Source: Pseudomonas sp. RIT409
GTDB taxonomy: Bacteria > Pseudomonadota > Gammaproteobacteria > Pseudomonadales > Pseudomonadaceae
DNA: 64,000 nucleotides
Reading direction: 5' to 3'
Assembly (NCBI RefSeq): GCF_003052515.2
Contig: NZ_QARE02000018.1
Span: forward strand, 1-64,000
This document shows, piece by piece, positions 61,426 through 64,000 of this stretch. A program made the position numbers and the translations under genes. Positions within the stretch are counted from its first letter, which is position 1. Each line of letters begins with the position of its first letter. Under the pieces are notes generated by a model, which was not told where the DNA came from, did not search any database, and saw only the letters and a list, made by a program, of their open reading frames with translations.

Positions 61426-63456
61426 CTAGAACGTTGTGCGTAAGCCGACCTCGACGCTGCGTCCTTGGGCAGGTGCAATGTCACGCAGGATCGAACTGGC
61501 ATACCGGACGGTTTGGTTGGTCAGGTTCTCGCCATTGACGAACGCCAGCCACTGACTACCGCCGAGCTTGAACGTATAGCCCGCACTGGCGCCGAGGGTG
61601 GTGTAACCGTCGGTGCCCGTTTCGTTGTCTGGTACTCGACCTTGGGACGCGGCATGCTCCACGTCGATGCGGGCTTGCCAGTCATTCAGCTCCCAAAGCA
61701 GGCCTGTGTTCAAACGCAGCGGTGCGATGCGAGGCAGTGCTTCACCCGTGTCCAGATTCTTCGCGCGGGTGTAATCACCTGACAGTTCCAGCGCGAATTT
61801 CCCATATCGGTTCTCACCCAGTTTCCAGTGATCCTGTGCCTCGAATCCTGCAAAGCGCGCACGCACGCCGGAGTAGGTGTATTCGGGAATGCCGTCAGGG
61901 TCCTCTTCTCCGTCTTCATTGAGCGTGCGACCCGTGCCCAATAACCCGATGTAATTGGAGAAATGGCTATAGAACACCCCGAAGCTGCCTTTGTGAGTTC
62001 CGTTGTCGAAGCGCAGTGCAAGGTCGCTGGAGACGGCTTTCTCTTTAGAAAGGTCCGCATCCCCCACTTCATAAGTGCCGGTGGCGACGTGAGCGCCATT
62101 GGCATACAGCTCATAGAACGTCGGCGCGCGCTCTGTGTAACCGAGGGTAGCCGCCAGCGACCAAATCGGTGTCAGCGTGTACACCGCGCCGGATGACAGG
62201 CTGCCCGCCGTAAAACTGTTTGAGCGATCCGCATTGGCGAATCGTTCGTTGCCGTCGCCATTCGGGTCCACGCGGGTGTGTTCCAGGCGGCCTCCCAAGC
62301 TGAACTTCAAACGGTCCGTGGCTTGCAGTTCTTCGAGGATGAACAGCGCACCGGCATCAGTGTCGGTATGCGGGACGAAGGCCTCCTCGCCCAGGGCGGA
62401 AAACTCACTGCGGCTTAGTTGTGCCCCGATCACGCCGTTGAGCGGGCCGATTGGCTGATGCCGTGCTTCGACACGGGCCTCGTAGCCCTTGTTCTTGAAG
62501 GTCGTGCCGACTTCACCGTCTTCGATCTCCATGTGTTTGTACTCGGTGTAGCCGGCATCGAGCTTCACTGAGGTGAAAGGGCCCGACAGGTTGCGGATTT
62601 CCGAGGCGAATGCGTAGTGATCCTGCTTCATGCGAATGCGCACATCCTGCTCGGCAGGGGACCCGTAGTTCGAATCGTAATTGCTGTAGGAAAGCCCCGC
62701 GTAACCGTCGTCCCACGTGTAGGAGCCACCGATTGCGCCCCCGTCCTGACGGCCATCGCTGTTGCCCAGGCGGTGCTTCTTGTCGTCGCCGTCGGGGTTG
62801 CGGGCGCGCTCGTCAGCGGTGCGGGCGTAACCGGGTATTTTCAGGTCGTTGAATTCACGGGCGTTCGCGTCCAGGTGCAAGGCGAACGCGCCGTTGCCCG
62901 CTTCGAGTCGACCGGCGCTACTGCGCGTGGTGTCCGCGCCGCCGTAACGCAACTCCCCCGCGCCCTGAATGCCCTGGATCGCTTCGGTAGGAATACGGTT
63001 GTCAAAGGTGTTGACCACGCCGCCAATGGCACTGCCGCCGTAAAGCAGGGCTGCCGGACCGCGAACGATTTCAATGCGGTCGACGTTGACCGGGTCCAGC
63101 GGCACGGCGTGATCGTAGGACAGCGATGACGCATCCAGCGCGCCGACGCCGTTACGCAACAGTCGGATGCGATCGCCGTCCAGGCCACGGATGATCGGTC
63201 GACTCGCGCCGGGTCCGAAATAGGACGAGGACACCCCCGGCTGCTTGTTCAGGGTTTCTCCCAGGCTGCCTTTCTGCTGCAGGGTCAAATCGTCGCCTGT
63301 CAGCACGGTACTGGGCGCAGCAACTTGATCGCTGCCCAGCGGGTTGGCCGTGATGGTCTGCTGTTGCAGTTCGATGGCATAGGCGGGGGAGGCGACCAGC
63401 AACGCGGCGGTCAGAGGCGTCAGGCGCCGGAGTCGGGATGTAGAAGGGCGGGACAT
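61426..63456 (-). CDS. TonB-dependent receptor, ZnuD-like
   Basis: A 676-residue outer-membrane receptor with a signal peptide (about 1-27, cleaved after AYA), a plug domain (RPIIRGLDGDRIRLLRNGVG, GPAALLYGGSAIGGVVNTFDN) and a 22-strand barrel ending in RTTF. The DGDDKKHR loop and overall pattern resemble zinc-uptake receptors (ZnuD, PA0781 type). A Zur-like box sits 47-61 bp upstream, which supports zinc uptake. Haem uptake has been reported for relatives, so the substrate is not certain. Confidence 0.88.
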   Translation of the reverse strand: MSRPSTSRLRRLTPLTAALLVASPAYAIELQQQTITANPLGSDQVAAPSTVLTGDDLTLQQKGSLGETLNKQPGVSSSYFGPGASRPIIRGLDGDRIRLLRNGVGALDASSLSYDHAVPLDPVNVDRIEIVRGPAALLYGGSAIGGVVNTFDNRIPTEAIQGIQGAGELRYGGADTTRSSAGRLEAGNGAFALHLDANAREFNDLKIPGYARTADERARNPDGDDKKHRLGNSDGRQDGGAIGGSYTWDDGYAGLSYSNYDSNYGSPAEQDVRIRMKQDHYAFASEIRNLSGPFTSVKLDAGYTEYKHMEIEDGEVGTTFKNKGYEARVEARHQPIGPLNGVIGAQLSRSEFSALGEEAFVPHTDTDAGALFILEELQATDRLKFSLGGRLEHTRVDPNGDGNERFANADRSNSFTAGSLSSGAVYTLTPIWSLAATLGYTERAPTFYELYANGAHVATGTYEVGDADLSKEKAVSSDLALRFDNGTHKGSFGVFYSHFSNYIGLLGTGRTLNEDGEEDPDGIPEYTYSGVRARFAGFEAQDHWKLGENRYGKFALELSGDYTRAKNLDTGEALPRIAPLRLNTGLLWELNDWQARIDVEHAASQGRVPDNETGTDGYTTLGASAGYTFKLGGSQWLAFVNGENLTNQTVRYASSILRDIAPAQGRSVEVGLRTTF

Positions 63457-63502
63457 GCAGCAGTTCCTTGGCAGGGTGTGGCTTAGATGATTGGTCTTTT
63501 AG

Positions 63503-63517
63503 TGTTATAACATAACA
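63503..63517. promoter_or_regulatory. Zur-type operator
   Basis: TGTTATAACATAACA matches the Zur core TGTTATAnTATAACA with one mismatch. It lies 47 bp before the TonB receptor start. Confidence 0.78.
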
Positions 63518-63687
63518 TTAAAAATGCAATCACTTTGAAACCATCGGTTTGCGCCATTGCGTTGTGCCCATCATTCAGCGTGCGGCAGGCAGCGATGCGC
63601 CACGGGAACGCTTCACAGCGACCCAACGCTCCGTTAAGGTGCGCACCTTGCAAGACCGTCCTTCCACCGACCGTACAAAGGCCAGGC

Positions 63688-63915
63688 ATGACCGCACATG
63701 ACACCCATCCGCTGCACGGCGTGACGCTGGAGCAGATCCTCAACCGGCTGGTCGAGCATTACGAATGGTCCGGGCTGGCGGAGCGGATCGACATCAGATG
63801 CTTCAAAAGCGATCCGAGCATCAAGTCGAGCCTGACGTTTCTGCGCAAGACGCCTTGGGCGCGTGAGAAAGTGGAAGCCTTGTATGTGAAGCTGGCGCGC
63901 ACCAAGCGCTGGTGA
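63688..63915 (+). CDS. VF530 (DUF2132) family DNA-binding protein
   Basis: A 75-residue protein with the VF530 pattern (HPLHGVTLEQILNRLVEHY, WSGLAERIDIRCFKSDPSIKSSLTFLRKTPWAREKVEALY). The family is a small helical fold suggested to bind DNA. ATG 63688 gives the family length; the longer reading upstream adds unrelated residues. It is divergent from the TonB receptor. Confidence 0.9.
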   Translation: MTAHDTHPLHGVTLEQILNRLVEHYEWSGLAERIDIRCFKSDPSIKSSLTFLRKTPWAREKVEALYVKLARTKRW

Positions 63916-63916
63916 G

Positions 63917-64000
63917 TCAGACGACGTGAAGGCCCTCCCTGAAACCCCGCTGCACCTGCCCACTGGACAGCGTCGTTACGCCACAATCGCTGCATTGCTG
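63917..64000 (-). CDS. Partial gene at window edge (possible zinc-ribbon protein)
   Basis: The last 84 bases, read on the minus strand, are an open frame ending with TGA at 63917-63919. The 27 visible residues include CSDCG, a CxxC pair as in zinc-binding ends. The gene would continue past the window edge. The frame is short, so it could be chance. Confidence 0.3.
   Translation of the reverse strand, partial: QQCSDCGVTTLSSGQVQRGFREGLHVV

Overview
The window looks like a chromosomal segment of a fluorescens-group Pseudomonas. The gene order algU-mucA-mucB-mucD-lepA-lepB-(DUF4845)-rnc-era-recO-pdxJ, then cmoBA, a chagasin-type inhibitor, a Lon/AsrA-type protease and a ZnuD-like receptor, matches the known Pseudomonas arrangement. 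GC is high, REP elements are of the Pseudomonas type, and phaG, gcd and oprB are present. All assignments come from reading the sequence and translations; no database search was run.

Region by region: 1-5.15 kb holds housekeeping and small accessory genes, including a SIR2-like DUF4917 protein. 5.2-10.3 kb is a small AT-richer island next to tRNA-Gly(CCC). A degenerate copy of the tRNA 3' end plus its downstream flank marks the far border. The island carries one intact large gene, an RloC-like ATPase/anticodon nuclease, then a tiny basic ORF, an IS66 remnant and a decayed IS3-family element. 10.5-14.25 kb holds phaG, rsuA, a CWC zinc protein and a Cache-GGDEF cyclase.

14.4-22.4 kb is a leftward operon headed by a clear guanidine-I riboswitch: ABC transporter, two DUF1989 proteins (carboxyguanidine deiminase subunits) and a guanidine/urea carboxylase whose coding sequence contains a REP doublet. 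22.8-25.4 kb holds a repeat-rich lipoprotein, an HIBYL-CoA hydrolase and ung. 25.4-32.2 kb is the tctCBA-abrB tricarboxylate uptake operon, divergent from the tctDE two-component system. 32.3-36.5 kb holds an HDOD protein, ygfZ, sdhE-ygfX and nadB.

37-41 kb is the envelope-stress locus algU-mucA-mucB-mucD, with two AlgU-type promoters in front. 41-47.5 kb holds lepA, lepB, DUF4845, rnc, era, recO and pdxJ. 47.5-52.4 kb (minus strand) holds cmoBA, the inhibitor and a Lon protease with a sigma-32-like promoter. 52.6-57 kb is a compact four-gene operon: periplasmic cupredoxin-like protein, GGDEF/EAL sensor, DUF3034 protein and lipoprotein-type truncated haemoglobin. 57.1-61.1 kb holds gcd and oprB for glucose. 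61.4-64 kb holds a Zur-box TonB receptor, a VF530-family protein and the edge of one more gene.

The strongest leads for unusual biology are the stand-alone RloC-type nuclease in the tRNA-Gly island (with a SIR2-type DUF4917 gene 1.2 kb away), the REP doublet translated inside the riboswitch-controlled carboxylase, and the cupredoxin/c-di-GMP/haemoglobin operon.
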